This document shows, piece after piece, positions 11,534 through 22,664 of a stretch of DNA of 64,000 nt. The position numbers and the translations under genes were made by a program. Source of the DNA: Trichomonas vaginalis G3 (lineage: Eukaryota; Parabasalia; Trichomonadida; Trichomonadidae). Below the pieces are notes generated by a model. It did no database searches. It saw only the letters and a program-made list of their open reading frames with translations, and was not told the origin of the DNA. Where the stretch lies: positions 27,234,556 to 27,298,555 of the forward strand of contig NC_067205.1 in assembly GCF_026262505.1 (NCBI RefSeq), written 5' to 3'. Position 1 is the first letter of the stretch. Each line of letters starts with the position of its first letter.

Positions 11534-12080
11534 GTGTTTCAAAGGTTTAATGGCGGTGGCAGATGTGAAGTTAAATTCACCAACTCAAACAACAGTCAAA
11601 GTGTTATTGTCAATGTCAAAGACAGAGATGTTGAAGTGGGGAAACCATACGAAAACGAAGATGGTATAACAATTGTTCCTGTAAAAGAACCAACATATCC
11701 TGAAGTTAGCAGAGACTTAAGTTCTGTTGCAGATATTCGAAACGACTACCAACAACTGAAAGACAAACTTCAAACTCAGGAGAAGATTTGTCAAGCTTTA
11801 AGTATAATGTTAAACTTGGTCGAACACAACCCTGTAAAAGTGAACTCATATGTCATTGCACCTCATGAAGTTTTGAAAGAACTATTGAAACTTTTGACAG
11901 AGGCAGACGATATAAACATCAAAGAAATAGAACCCGACATTAGTTGCTGTGGTGTTTCATATAATGTCATTGACAAGATATACGTTATGAAAGGAGGTGA
12001 AACGTTGAACTTAAGTATAGTTTCCCAGACGTCATAAAAATATTTGACGACCACAACATTTCATTAAAATTTATTTGCTA
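11534..12080 (+). pseudogene. Conserved Polinton protein with Cys-Cys-Gly motif (about one break)
   Basis: Glycine/asparagine-rich N-terminus, a helical middle (SVADIRNDYQQLKDKLQTQE) and a C-terminal module with IEPDISCCG followed by short beta-like strands. The same arrangement, ending in LDPEIECCG plus strands, occurs at 54436-55050 in the younger Polinton, so this is a conserved element gene of unknown role. Nearly whole. Confidence 0.5.
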
Positions 12081-12087
12081 AGTAAAA

Positions 12088-12320
12088 ATGTCAAAACTTC
12101 TTGAAAGATGTTTGAAGAAAAATAATATAGACTTTATTTCATGTAAAGGACTTTACACACTTTTGAACGATATGAAAGACCCTGTTTTGTTTGTTCGTGT
12201 AGACAAAGGAAAGTTCTATGTCTTTACAAAAATATTTGAACTTTCTTAGACAGAGAACTTCAAGAAACGCCATGTGAAAGTTTAGATGAAGTTCTTCTCC
12301 ACTTTCAGAAAAACTTTTAA
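12088..12320 (+). pseudogene. Small Polinton protein, ~77 codons (broken)
   Basis: Begins MSKLLERCLKKNNIDFISCK and ends in a short acidic-helical tail (SLDEVLLHF). Size, place in the gene order and the tail match the 80-aa protein at 54142-54384 of the other Polinton (tail TVEEVLDRYY). Function unknown. Confidence 0.4.
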
Positions 12321-12330
12321 ATATATATAA

Positions 12331-13137
12331 ATGGCAGAAGATATAATGGTTTATACTATTACGACTAAAAACCCTGAGTCATATAATTTCTATAACAACA
12401 AACTTACAAAGTCCTCAAGGACGATATTGTAACATAACCTTAAACACAATGACGACTAAAGCCTGTTTTGCTCTTTTGACACCAGAAGACTTTATTGTTG
12501 TGAATGGTAAAAAATACTCCTTTGAAGATACTTACTCAGATATACACCAACAGGTTTTGTTGACTTATTTAATACTTTAAGTACGGGTGTAACATGTGCT
12601 GCAACTAGAGCAGGTTTCATTATGTTGGATGTCCGACTGAGTTTACTATAAACGATATGAAGCTATAATACAAAACTTATTTCTGGTTTTGACTACCAAC
12701 AGTTTTCCTATAACAGGAAAAGGTGTCATACAAGGAATGTCTATTCCATTGACATTAAGCAACACCAATCTTATATATTGTTTCAAACTTAGGTTCAAAG
12801 TGTTATTCGAATGTTGACAGAAACTATTATGACCAAAAGATACTTATGCGTATAAACAATACTTTCTCTGCTGGTTTGCCTATTGTTCATTCGAATGCAG
12901 AATTTTCAACCTTAGTGAACTCAAACACTTTGGCAGGTATAACGTTGACATTAGTTGACGCAAACTTTGTTCCTGAAAACTTTTATGTCCTATGTATTTG
13001 TCAATGACGGCAGAAAGTTTCGAATTGGAAGATGCAACTGGTGAAAGTATTGTATTACAAGAACACTTCAACAACAAATAGCTCAAGAACAACAAATGCA
13101 ACAAATGCAACAAATGCAACAACAAAGTCAAGAATAA
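12331..13137 (+). pseudogene. Polinton structural protein with Gln/Met-rich tail (broken)
   Basis: Starts MAEDIMVYTITTKNPESYNF. The readable part near 12840-13010 (NNTFSAGLPIVHSNAEF, ITLTLVDANFVPENF) parallels the C-terminal half of the protein at 53419-54181, where FRLVDFQGEPV fills the same place. The tail is encoded by a tandem acaaatgca-type repeat near 13090-13125. Possibly a minor virion protein. Several breaks. Confidence 0.4.
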
Positions 13138-13165
13138 AAAAAATATTTTTTTTATTTTTATAAAA

Positions 13166-14400
13166 ATGTACAGAATAGATGTTTCAGATTTTTATGACTT
13201 CCAAAGCATTCAGAAATATGTGTCCATTTCGAGACTATAACAAAGCAGTCGAGAATTTGAAACGTTTAGTCATTTATGTCGACTCTGCCCCAGAATGTTA
13301 TGTCATGAAAGAATGGGATGTTGTCTTTAACAAACCTAAACGCACAATAGTTCAGAACAAGAATGTAGACAGAAACTTAAGAAAAATAAAAGTCGTACAA
13401 GTTGCATGAAGATGTTAGATCTTGGATATCTTATTGTCAAAGTTAGAAGATTTTTCAGTTCGAGGTATAAAGTTCTATACACCTTCTCCAAACTTCTATT
13501 CTATCTTCACTGGATATAAATATGAACAAGTAGAATGGAAAGAAAATATATATAGAAGCTTGGTTAGACCATGTCAAAGAAATTATATGCAATGGAAACG
13601 AAAGGTTTATGAGTATATCTTATGTTGGTTTGCAAACATCTTACAACACAAGTGCTAAAAATGAAACTGCTCTCATTATAATTGGAAAACAAGGAACTGT
13701 AAGAATACTTTCTTTACAGATATTTTGTGCAAACTGTTAGAAGGTTATTCGAAACCCTAATATGACAAACTTAGAAAACATCTGCGGTAAATTAACTCTT
13801 CAATTGAAGAATATGAAACTTATAGTTTGCAATGAACTTCAAAGTATAGATACAACAAAAGTTTTGAACTCAGATGCTTTGAAGAGTCTTATAACAGACA
13901 AAGTTGGAGTTGTTGAAAGAAAATATAAAGACCAAAGAGTTTGTGAAAATGTTGCAAACTTCATTATGGTTTCAAACAATGCTGTTCCGATGAAGTTAGA
14001 AAGTTCTGACAGAAGATAATGTAGTTGTCAGACGTCAGATTCTCATATGCAAGATACAGAATATTTTGACGACTTAGCAGAAACTTTGACATCTGACTTT
14101 TACAACCACTTGTTCTCATATTTTATGACATAGATATTTCTAAGTTCAATCCAAGACAAATTCCACATACGAAGAGAGACAAACATTGTTAGAACAAACA
14201 AGAGTGTATATGAACTGTTCATAGATGAAACTGACTTTGTTCATTAAGATGAAAGGTCATTGTACATTCGTATAAACAATATTGTCAAGAATATGTTATA
14301 TGACAGCGTCTAAACGAACATTCTTTGGCAAATGTCAAAAGTCTTTTAGATGTTCAGAATGGTGTATATACAAAGAAAATTTTTTATGAGTTAAATTTTT
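13166..14400 (+). pseudogene. Polinton SF3 (D5-like) primase-helicase (broken)
   Basis: Contains a P-loop-like IIIGKQGT near 13680 and a well-kept helicase core with KLIVCNELQSID (Walker B-like), DKVGVVERKYKDQ and ANFIMVSNNAVPMKLESSDRR (sensor 1 and arginine-finger region). This order is typical of viral SF3/D5 helicases that unwind replicating DNA. The N-terminal part (MYRIDVSDFYDFQSIQKY) may be the primase-side or connector region. Several breaks. Confidence 0.7.
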
Positions 14401-14430
14401 AAAAAAATATTTTTTTATCCGATAGAAAAG

Positions 14431-14849
14431 ATGGCAAAATTCATCTCAGTAAACAAGTACATGTCAGGACTTAAAGAAGAACTAGACCCATTCACATATT
14501 TGAATGTTACTTCTACCATTTTGAAAAGTCTTCATTCAGCAAAGTTTGGAACATCGAACCAGTTAAGTTTGCTATTGTGACTAAAAATGGTGCGAAATTT
14601 GAAGACTTAGACATAGAAGGTTTGTTAGCAGTCAAAGAAAGTTTTGACAGAAGGTTTTCAAACCTTAAAGAAGGCAAAGCATACAAACTTGTTATACCTT
14701 ATGAACCAAAGAAGCAGACGACTATGAATATTATGAGTCTAAAGTTTGTAGAAGTTCAAGGTAAATTGGGTAAAAAGATTTTAGAGTCTAAGCCAGTGTT
14801 TACTCCTAAAGAGGAAGAGAACATTGACATTGACCCAGAAATGTTCTAA
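14431..14849 (+). pseudogene. Conserved Polinton protein, ~140 codons (about one break)
   Basis: Starts MAKFISVNKYMSGLKEELDP. The C-terminal 90 codons are continuous and read as a mixed alpha/beta protein with an acidic end (EEENIDIDPEMF). It follows the helicase gene. No family recognised. Convergent with the next gene across a 20-nt A/T palindrome. Confidence 0.45.
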
Positions 14850-14867
14850 AAATAAAATTTTATTTTT
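14848..14867. terminator. A/T palindrome between convergent genes
   Basis: aaaaataaaattttattttt is a perfect 20-nt palindrome. It overlaps the stop of the plus-strand gene and all but touches the minus-strand stop (14866-14868), so each strand reads a TAAA at the end of its gene. It probably serves as a shared bidirectional 3'-end signal, an inference from trichomonad poly(A) usage. Confidence 0.5.
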
Positions 14868-15318
14868 ACATGTCAAATTTCTTTTTCTCTGGAACTGGTT
14901 CAGGTTCTTTCTTCTCTTCTTCTACTTTCTTTTCTTTCTTTTCTTTCTTCTTCTTTTCTGGTGGAGTTATGTCAAATTTGGCGCAACTATATTTATGTAA
15001 AAGTTCTTTGTCCTTTAATAGCTCTTTCTTATTCTGTTTTCTATTTCATCTTCAAGAAAAGCGCATGTGTCTTCTTTGCATTCTAAGAAATTTTGTTGGA
15101 CTTCATCTTTCCAAGAGGCGTCATCTCTGTCAACAAGTCTGTCATGACAAACTTAAAGCTTCTCTGCCTAATGTTTTTATGGTTCTTGTCATATCCAGAA
15201 ACAGAACTTTAGAAACAAATTCCCCTTTTTGTTTTACACTATGTAAGATTTTATGGTCGACAGATGTTTTGCTGTCGAAAAGCTTGTCTCGAATATAGAT
15301 AGCGAAATCGCTAGACAT
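14866..15318 (-). pseudogene. Polinton protein with charged Lys/Glu tail (broken)
   Basis: Starts MSSDFAIYIRDKLFDSKTSV. The C-terminal part alternates K- and E-rich runs (EKKEKKVEEEKKEPEPVPE) before the stop. Function unknown. A few breaks. Confidence 0.4.
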
Positions 15319-15339
15319 TTTCTAAAAGATAAAAAATTT

Positions 15340-15729
15340 TTCATATTCTTATAGACAGAAAGTTTCTATACCAATAGTTTTGTTATGGTTAGTACCAGCT
15401 GTTTGATATAACTTCAAACATTATGTTCTCATGTCGATACGGAACGGTGCAGTGAAGGCTTACTTTTACATCGTTCAGAAACGCGAAGGACTTCAATACA
15501 AAGAGATACTAATGATAGGAAGAATATATATATAACTCAAAGATATGACAGTCACAGTCAATAGAGTCAAGGTTGTGTTGCTAATGATAAGAGAGCTGCA
15601 GATAACAGATACTACTTCGAAAAGTTTGAGGAAAATATATGGTGTCCCAAAAGGTAAGAAACGTTTGAAGTAGATGAGATAGATAAAGCTATAAAATTAT
15701 TTGACGAAGTTGCTGAAAAATACATGTAA
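15340..15729 (+). pseudogene. Polinton GIY-YIG/T5orf172-like protein (broken)
   Basis: Nucleotide-level match to 38904-39240 on the opposite strand of the second fragment. There the readable part has a GLLYIV strand, YKIGRILYITQR, then VNRVKVVFANDMRAAETELLE: the strand-helix order and the AE-x-L helix of GIY-YIG-like T5orf172/MUG113 domains found in viruses. A DNA-nicking or DNA-binding role is inferred. Heavily broken in this copy. Confidence 0.4.
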
Positions 15730-15814
15730 AGCGTTTATTTTTTGGTCTTTTGTGAAAGTCAAAAATAACGCAATTATTTTATAAAATATTTTTTTATTAT
15801 TGTTAAAGACAGAT

Positions 15815-16753
15815 ATGTCACAACAGAGAACACAACAAACAGTATAGTCATGAAGCTATAAATGAAGAATACGAGTACATTACAGTATAACAAACAACTC
15901 CGTCTCATTCGTTCGGTCAAAGACGAATATGTACCAAAATGCAAAGTATTTGACAGCATGTTTTGCTCCAGATACTAAGAAACACAAGACTGGTTTAGGA
16001 ACCAAGACAACAAGACTTTTGAGCGAAGCACAGCGAGACATACTTTTTTCTGAAAACAGTGAAGAACAGCGAGTAAGTAAAAAACCGCAGTCGCCAAACT
16101 CTATAAAATCGTGAAGAACAGCGAAGTAAGTAAAAACAAACGCAGTCGCCAAAACTCTTGAAACAGTGAAGAACAGCGAGTAAAAGTAAAAACCCCAGTC
16201 CCAAAAACTCTATGAAAATCGTGAAAATTGCCAAACGGTTTGAGAGGATATTATGTACATAGACTTCTTGTAAATGCTGTTGCAATGTGGGCTTCGCCTC
16301 GTTTGCTTGGTATATTGTACAGACTTCTTGACGAAATTCATAGACAAGAACGTGAAGAGTATGGAAAACAAGCTTGAAGCAAAAGACAAAAGCATTCAGA
16401 AAAGAATACCACGTTCGGTACCAAAGGAAAGGAAAAGAACTATAAGTATAGTGATTTATACTGAAGAGTTGGAGAAAGAAGAAGACAGAGATATGGTTAT
16501 GTTGCATTTAGTCAGAAGAAACAACAAAGCTTTTACGACCTTGCTAAGATTTACAAATCTGACAGAAATTGGTCTATCGCGAAAACTTACCGATTTCAAT
16601 GACACCGAATGAAGATGTGAACAAAATAGTTCAAAGATACGTTACCTCAAACACACTATGATATTAAGGTTGTACAATACTTACATTCAAAGAAGATTTG
16701 TCATTGTTAAAGGAAAAAATAACAGAGTATATTTGACAACTTCAAACAAGTAG
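15815..16753 (+). pseudogene. Polinton KilA-N domain protein (broken)
   Basis: After a basic, Ser-rich N-terminal half containing a short tandem repeat (about 16020-16200, ~60 bp period, reading like SEEQRVSKKPQSP), a KilA-N-like core appears near 16230-16340: GYYVH followed by LLVNAVAMWASP. A coiled coil (MENKLEAKDKSIQKRIPR) and a C-terminal helical domain follow (VMLHLVRRNNKAF). KilA-N proteins are DNA-binding proteins of large DNA viruses and Polintons. Several breaks. Confidence 0.6.
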
Positions 16754-16774
16754 GGTAAATGAACTCTTTATTTT

Positions 16775-17640
16775 TCAAGCTTGACTTTTTACAATTTGAA
16801 CTTTGTTTGCGTAGATATGAATTCTGAAAGAAGTATGAGGGTCTTGTATGACTTTGTACTTCTCCCATAGTTCATGTCTGTCAAACTTACCTGCCATGGA
16901 CTCTTTCATAAGTTCCATGAAATCGTCTTCGGACAATCGGGGAAAAGTATAATGTCAGTAAGTATTCTTTTAACATCCTTACTTAAACTCTTTGCTGTTC
17001 TGTACACAAATGACAATGAGATGTTAAAGTGTCTGAGCTTCTTAAGAATTCGACACATATCTTGTTCTCTATTCTTAAGCAAAGGATGAGAAGCAAAGTC
17101 ATCTAAGATAGAGACACCTATGAGGGTATTGGCTTCCATCGTAAGATTGCAATTTCTTCGAAATGTATTCTATCTCTTTCTGTTTGTTTCTGAAGTGTTT
17201 CTTCTCTAATATTCTCTGCATTTCTCATTTGGGTCTTTAAACTTAGAATTTATATACTCATTTATAGCATTATACTTCAAAACTCTTCTTTGGTACTTCT
17301 TTTATCCAATCTAACAAACTCAGAGTCTTTTATACATACTAACTTAGACTTCTTTATAATATCTTTGAACGAATTGACGGTTTGGTCAAATTGACCAGAA
17401 GATACGAACAAATAACAACTACTCATAAAATGGGTTCTTCTCATCTAGTTCTTGTTGTTGTGCAGCCATTTTAAGATAAGTGAAAGTCTTACCACGACCC
17501 AGGTGGTGCAATTAGACCTGTTATACCATTCTGAGCAAATAAGAACTTGTCATGTATAGGCTTTATCTGAGCATTTTCTAACTTCCTCTTGTTCTTGTTT
17601 AAAACATTCTCAAATTTTTGTCATGTCAGCAAACTTTTTT
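16775..17640 (-). pseudogene. Polinton A32/FtsK-HerA-type packaging ATPase (broken)
   Basis: Minus-strand fossil with a P-loop region near 17500, a Walker B-like VSILDDFASHP near 17110, and the C-terminal ATPase helices LLKNREQDMCRILKKLRHFN and SLSKDVKRILTDIILFP. Homologous to but clearly different from the ATPase at 55474-56361, so the two Polintons belong to different lineages. The family pumps the genome into the capsid. Several breaks. Confidence 0.65.
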
Positions 17641-17664
17641 CTAACATATTTTTAGAAAAATTAA

Positions 17665-17689
17665 NNNNNNNNNNNNNNNNNNNNNNNNN
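17665..17689. other. Assembly gap of 25 N
   Basis: Exactly 25 N separate the end of the Polinton fossil from the first partial tandem unit. A 25-N run of this kind is usually an assembler placeholder rather than a measured length, so the join between the two blocks is not proven. Confidence 0.95.
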
Positions 17690-18383
17690 TAATACCTGGG
17701 TCTCCTGCAAAATGTTGGATGTTGACAATCATATAATAACAAAAAAGACAAAAATAAATGAAACTAATAAAAGTATTCAAATATTCTAAGTCGAAAGCAA
17801 GGGAACCAAGCTGGTCTGGGATATCGCAAGGATAGTGCACGAGAAAGTTGATCGATGAAAGAAAGAATGTTGTACCGAAATAGATGAAAGGAAGGTAAAT
17901 CATTGTTTGTGTTAACTTTTGATCGAAAGTACGAGAAATAAGGAACATGGATACAAAGAATAGTACTGGGCCATATATGTCCGAAAAGATTATGTCTAAG
18001 TAAACTGTGAGAGGAGTTGGTTTGTAAAAATTTAAAATTGATAAAGGCTGATCATAGAAAATTGTAGCTAAATTCAGTAGGGAGCATGCTTTTTGTTCTA
18101 TTGTGGTAGCAGTTTTGCGGAAAAATCGTACAATAATAAGAATTAATAAAATTATTGGGAAATTTATCCGAATCCAGATCATAAGCAATGTAAAAGATGT
18201 GTTTTCGTATGCATATAATATGTCGATTTCTTTAATCTCGGGAGTATTAGAAACACTACCGACAAACTCGATTTCTGAGTAATCTAGAATTTTATCAACA
18301 AAGATTAACTGGATAAAATCGCTCTTTTTCGACGAAAAAGAAGGAAATATGTGTCTTGTATTTAAAATTCTGTAAATATGCAT
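17690..18383 (-). pseudogene. Truncated multi-spanning membrane protein (unit 0 copy)
   Basis: Encodes a central piece of the full protein at 33507-34871, from residue ~133 (TRHIFPSFSSKKSDF) through five hydrophobic segments to DPGI, where the N gap cuts it. It lacks the native N-terminus: the ATG at 18383 (MHIYRILN) is made of sequence across the tandem-duplication junction, not of the original gene. Probably not a functional membrane protein, as the first membrane segment and most of the predicted lumenal domain are absent. Confidence 0.75.
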
Positions 18384-18571
18384 ATTTGAAGAGTACTATT
18401 ACCAACAAAATTTATTGATGAAATTAAAGCTTTGAAAGGAATTAATTCAAAATTTGGTACTGGAGATAATGTCAGATCAAGTAATTGTTCATCAAGAGAA
18501 TCAAATGCCTCATCTTCATCAAAATTATCTCCTTTTAAACCAGTGGGACCTTGAGATGAGGATCGTTTCAT
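18362..18571 (-). pseudogene. 69-aa N-terminal fragment of unknown gene (copy 1)
   Basis: Begins MKRSSSQGPTGLKGDNFDED, an acidic low-complexity N-terminus rich in D and E, then a short mixed segment. The TAA stop (18362-18364) straddles the duplication breakpoint, so the original gene probably continued and was cut there. It is divergent from the 701-codon gene with 278 bp between the starts. No family recognised. Confidence 0.5.
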
Positions 18572-18849
18572 GATAAAAAAAATGGCAGAATTTTACAATC
18601 CTATGAAGTAATGTGTTCAATTAGTGTACTATTGTCTATACATTTAGAGAAGTTTATTAAATGTGAAAAAAAGACATGAAAAAATAATCGAAAAATTAAA
18701 ATTAAGCAGTTAAGAAGTAAAATGTATCGAATCATTAAATAATGCATATAGTGAATGTAAGTCAATGCTTTAAAACATATTTTAATTAGATGTATTTTTC
18801 ATAGAAAAAAATGCATCAAATTTGAATTGAAAATTATTTAGATTAAATA

Positions 18850-20953
18850 ATGCAGCAGCAAGTAACTACATTCGCAGAGGCCATAGCAAAGCTTACTGGA
18901 ATCACGGAAAAAGAAGTCATGGAAACATTTAATATCGAAACTCTTCAATTGACAGAAGATATTAAACATATTTGCAATATATGGCTATCTCAGAAAGATG
19001 AAAAGGCTAAAATAGAGGATTCAATTCCAACATTTGAGAAATTAAGCCCAATTCAGAGCTCTCCTGGCAAAGAAGTAAGAAAATTTACAATTGAAGATTT
19101 AGCGTTAGCTTTTATAGAGATTTGCTGCACAAACGAAGGCAAGAATCGAATAATTGAAATTGTTCGAAGCATGAAAATCATTAATTTGATACTCAAAAAA
19201 AAATTAAAATTAACTTTGAAATTTCAGGAGCACGAACTCAATTTTGCTTTGATAAGACCTTCAAAAATCCTCCTACAATCAAGTTTAGTGAAAAATTGCT
19301 TGAATTCAGAAGTTTCCCCATTTTTGTAGAAAATGGTGTATCTACTGCCGTATTCATACCTGCTTTCTCTTTCGGTCATGAAGATGGACACATAATACAT
19401 TTCTTAGAGGCAGGTCTTGATAGTTTTATCGAAAAATTGTTGGCGTCATGCAGATTTTTTAGGATGGTAGGACCATGGATCATGCTGACTGAAAGAGCAT
19501 TAGCTAGTAAGGCAAATGTCATCGATTACTTTGAAAAGGCTTATCAAGATTTGCACTATATTAGAGAGGTTAGGAAATATCTGATTGAAAACGACCTCGA
19601 TGATGATGCTAGAAAAAAGCTCGAAAAAGAATTAAAAGATGTTGCTGAGAATTACTTTCCTAAACAAGAGAAAGATATGATTTCATCTGTAATTACCATC
19701 AGCGACGGTTTAAAATTATTCCGAGAAATTTTTGATGAAGGAAATTACACTGAATTGATCAACATGTTGGATGATTGAGCATGATATTATCATCTGACAC
19801 ATTAATTGCGAGTGATGAATTCCTCATCAATTATTCTATTCAAAGTTTCAATATATCAGTTTTCAAAAGAGACAAATCCTTTTCTGATGTAGCTCTTTAT
19901 CGCGAATTGCTCGAGTTTCATCCAAGCATTAAAAAAGAGTTTCCTTTCGAAGTTAAAGATGATACAGTTTTCATTCGCGCTAGTCACCTTTCAGATGAAG
20001 CATTGAAGTTTAATTGGAAACATTTGGAAAAAAATCAGTCAGTTTTTGCAAACCTGATGTTAGCTCTCCTTTCAAGATGTGGCTCTGATATTCACCTTCC
20101 AATTATGAATGGTAAAATCCCACTAATTAAATTCGAATGTGAATACAAAGATGAAGTTCAAAAAATCAATTTACAAAAGACTGAATTGAGCAATATGACC
20201 AGAAGTGAATGCGTTGCATTCATTACTAATCAACTGTTTGGAGGTGATAGCAATAAAGCTAACTTTTTTAATTCTGGAGCAGCCACAGAATTTTTCCAAA
20301 TTATATACCCGGATATGAACGATTTTTATCTCTTATTCATTGATTCTAGAATTGACGACATCAAGGCGCACTTTGAATCCAAAGAAAAGTCCGAATTAAT
20401 TCCTCCAGAGGAATTCGAAAAAATAATAACTTCTCCTTCCAATATTGAAACACTCCTGAATCAATCAGGAACTCCTAATTCTAACCTGGTTGCTCAAGGA
20501 TCATCAATGAATTCTAAAGATTACTCATTGTCATCATCTTGTGAAGAAGAACAAAAAGAACCAGAAGATATTAATGATTTCCTCAAAACTTTTGGCAAAG
20601 ATAAATCTAAAGATTATCTTGTAAAAAAGCCAAAAATAACTGCTCTTGATGAAGTCAAATTAAGAATTGATGCAATTAAAAATCACGAACTCTCTGAAAA
20701 AATTGATATAGAGTTGTGCTATAAAGGTTTCATTGTTTCTTTCCAATGCGATAGAAATACATCAAAAGAGAAAATTGTTGGAGAAGCTAAGAGACGTTTT
20801 ATATCATTACAAAACATTCAAGATGACTACATAATCTTTTCTATTCCTGGGTTATCAACTTCAATTAATAACGCTGATTTAATTGATTTCTTAAAAACAA
20901 AGAGTTATTTAAAGCTCAATGTCCACATTAGAAAGCCGAGCTATATAAATTAA
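18850..20953 (+). pseudogene. 701-codon hypothetical gene, copy 1 (two frameshifts)
   Basis: The same sequence as the intact copy at 29577-31682, except for one missing C in an A-run near 19200 and one missing A near 19771 (gatgattgagc instead of gatgaattgagc). These split it into three frames. The second change is shared with copy 2 but not copy 3, which argues that at least this one is real or inherited. The first lies in a homopolymer and could be a read error. Confidence 0.75.
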
Positions 20954-21572
20954 AAGTGGATATTGATCGCTAGGAATATTTATTTGAAGCATAATCCTAG
21001 GGGAAAGATGTAAATTTTATTTTAACGAACTAAATTATATTATAATCGTAATATTTTCATGAATAAAACTTTTTATCACCTAATAATCAATTCCACTGAA
21101 TATATGCATATATGCATATGTCTATATAAAAAAATTAAGTGATCAATACATAAATCAATTTGAAGTGAATAGTATTCCAATATTCTATGAACATCATAAT
21201 ATATTAGTACTCGGTGAAAAAAAATTATTGGTTGAATGATTTTTTGTTCAATAAGCTTATATTATTTCACATTCCAGAGTCTTTATTATAGCATTGAACA
21301 TTTTTATGATATATTTGAACTATAATTGATGAATACAATAAGTAAAAGTTGTATTAATCCAAGAATTTTAACGATAAAATTTGAATATGCCAAAGATTTT
21401 TTTCCCCTCAAAGATGTTGTAATACGATCAGATTTACATAATAAAAAGTAGTTTCAAATAAATTTCTCTAAGCATTTATGAAAAAATTATAACATAAATG
21501 CAATTGAAAATTTCAGTGAGCAATTTTGCGGTTTTTATAAATTTTAGTTTTTCAGATAAACAAAAGTATTAA
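20954..21572. other. Spacer between the 701- and 241-codon genes (repeated in each unit)
   Basis: AT-rich spacer of ~620 bp, repeated at 26296-26914 and 31683-32301 with no visible difference. It contains an 18-nt perfect palindrome, atatgcatatatgcatat (21102-21119), and no credible gene. Identity of noncoding DNA across units shows how young the duplication is, or that the copies come from one locus. Confidence 0.6.
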
Positions 21573-22298
21573 ATGACTTATAAGAAGGACCAATACAAGT
21601 TTCATTTCGGTGAATCGGAGATGAACAAGGATTCTGTGCTTAGATACATTCCAGATCCTAGAAGTAAAAGAAGAAAAAAAATTAGAGTTCCGTGGAAAGT
21701 TGTAAAATACATGTTAGAATTAAAAAGAATAGATTTTGATTGCTACTATACGAGTGATAAAGAAGATCCGTATGGAAAAGAAATTAAATTACACTATTAT
21801 GCAGCTTTATATTATGATTCTGGAGCAAATCCTCTCGTTCTTGATTGCATGTATCGAGAAGCTCATTGGAACTTCTTCTTCCCTTTGAGATTCTCATCAT
21901 ACGGAAGAGCACTATATTTTTTCCTCATATTCACAGGAAGACTAACAGTAAGATATGAATGGCTCAATTCACTCCGAAATACGATCAAAATGCTTAGAAA
22001 GAATATTGGGAAGGGTTTCCTACTCGATTTGAAAGAAGACTTTGATGATGTTCAAAGAGGACTGAAAAACATAAGGAAACATATTCCAAAAGTCGACAAC
22101 TATCCCAAAGGAACACTAATCTTCAATCAATGGGAATATGATTACTGTTATGAAAAACACTTAGAGATTTACAATGGGGTTCGTACACGTCAACCCTATA
22201 TTTTGGATATGGATTCAAAGGTAACAGTTATCAATAGAGTAATTGTCGAAGTTACGGATGATACAGATACCGAGAAACAGGAAGTCAAATCAATATGA
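21573..22298 (+). CDS. 241-aa hypothetical protein, copy 1
   Basis: Not recognised. The N-terminus is strongly basic (RYIPDPRSKRRKKIRVPW, residues 24-41). A mixed middle is rich in Y and F, with one moderately hydrophobic stretch (YGRALYFFLIFTGRLTV, ~110-126) that could be a membrane-associated helix or a buried core. A helical region with LRKNIGKGF follows, then an acidic, Thr-rich C-terminus (VEVTDDTDTEKQEVKSI). No signal peptide. It lies 619 bp downstream of the 701-codon gene on the same strand. Identical to copy 2; copy 3 is frameshifted near its end. Confidence 0.6.
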   Translation: MTYKKDQYKFHFGESEMNKDSVLRYIPDPRSKRRKKIRVPWKVVKYMLELKRIDFDCYYTSDKEDPYGKEIKLHYYAALYYDSGANPLVLDCMYREAHWNFFFPLRFSSYGRALYFFLIFTGRLTVRYEWLNSLRNTIKMLRKNIGKGFLLDLKEDFDDVQRGLKNIRKHIPKVDNYPKGTLIFNQWEYDYCYEKHLEIYNGVRTRQPYILDMDSKVTVINRVIVEVTDDTDTEKQEVKSI

Positions 22299-22664
22299 TT
22301 AAAAACTTATTATAAATCTGAATATAAATATTTTGTATACTGATTTTTGCTTGTTACTTATCATTTAATTCATAGTCATATATTAAAATCTGTAAAATTT
22401 CATAATTTGAGAGTCAGGAAGTCAACACAATCGATAATATACATCACCAAATCATGTTAACTTTGAATACTAAATTTTGTTGACTGCCTAATATTTCCAA
22501 ATTTATTTCTTCTGATTTTATAAAAAAAAATCATTGTTGAACATATATACTTGCGTTTAAAATATCATACATCATAATTTTATTCAAACAAACAAACATA
22601 TAAAAATAAAAATTGAAAAATTAGAAATTAATGCGTTACTTTTTCCTTAAACTTTTGAAAAGAA
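22299..22664. other. Spacer between the convergent 241-codon and membrane-protein genes
   Basis: AT-rich spacer with no gene, repeated after each 241-codon gene (from 27641 and from 33028). It includes oligo-A/T runs expected near 3' ends. Confidence 0.5.

Larger units (their letters stand above)
7561..17664. mobile_element. Polinton/Maverick fossil, broken (copy 1)
   Basis: A ~10 kb remnant of a Polinton/Maverick, the large self-synthesising virus-like DNA element common in trichomonads. Recognisable parts in order: a coiled-coil protein, the double-jelly-roll major capsid protein, several small conserved proteins, a second structural protein, an SF3 (D5-like) helicase, a GIY-YIG-like protein, a KilA-N protein and, on the other strand, the packaging ATPase. 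Protein-primed DNA polymerase B, integrase and terminal inverted repeats are not seen, so an end or ends are missing. Nearly every part is interrupted, with a few dozen breaks in all, yet the protein similarity is still plain, suggesting a moderately young fossil or partly a low-quality sequence. The left limit is uncertain; the right limit is the 25-N gap. Confidence 0.85.
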
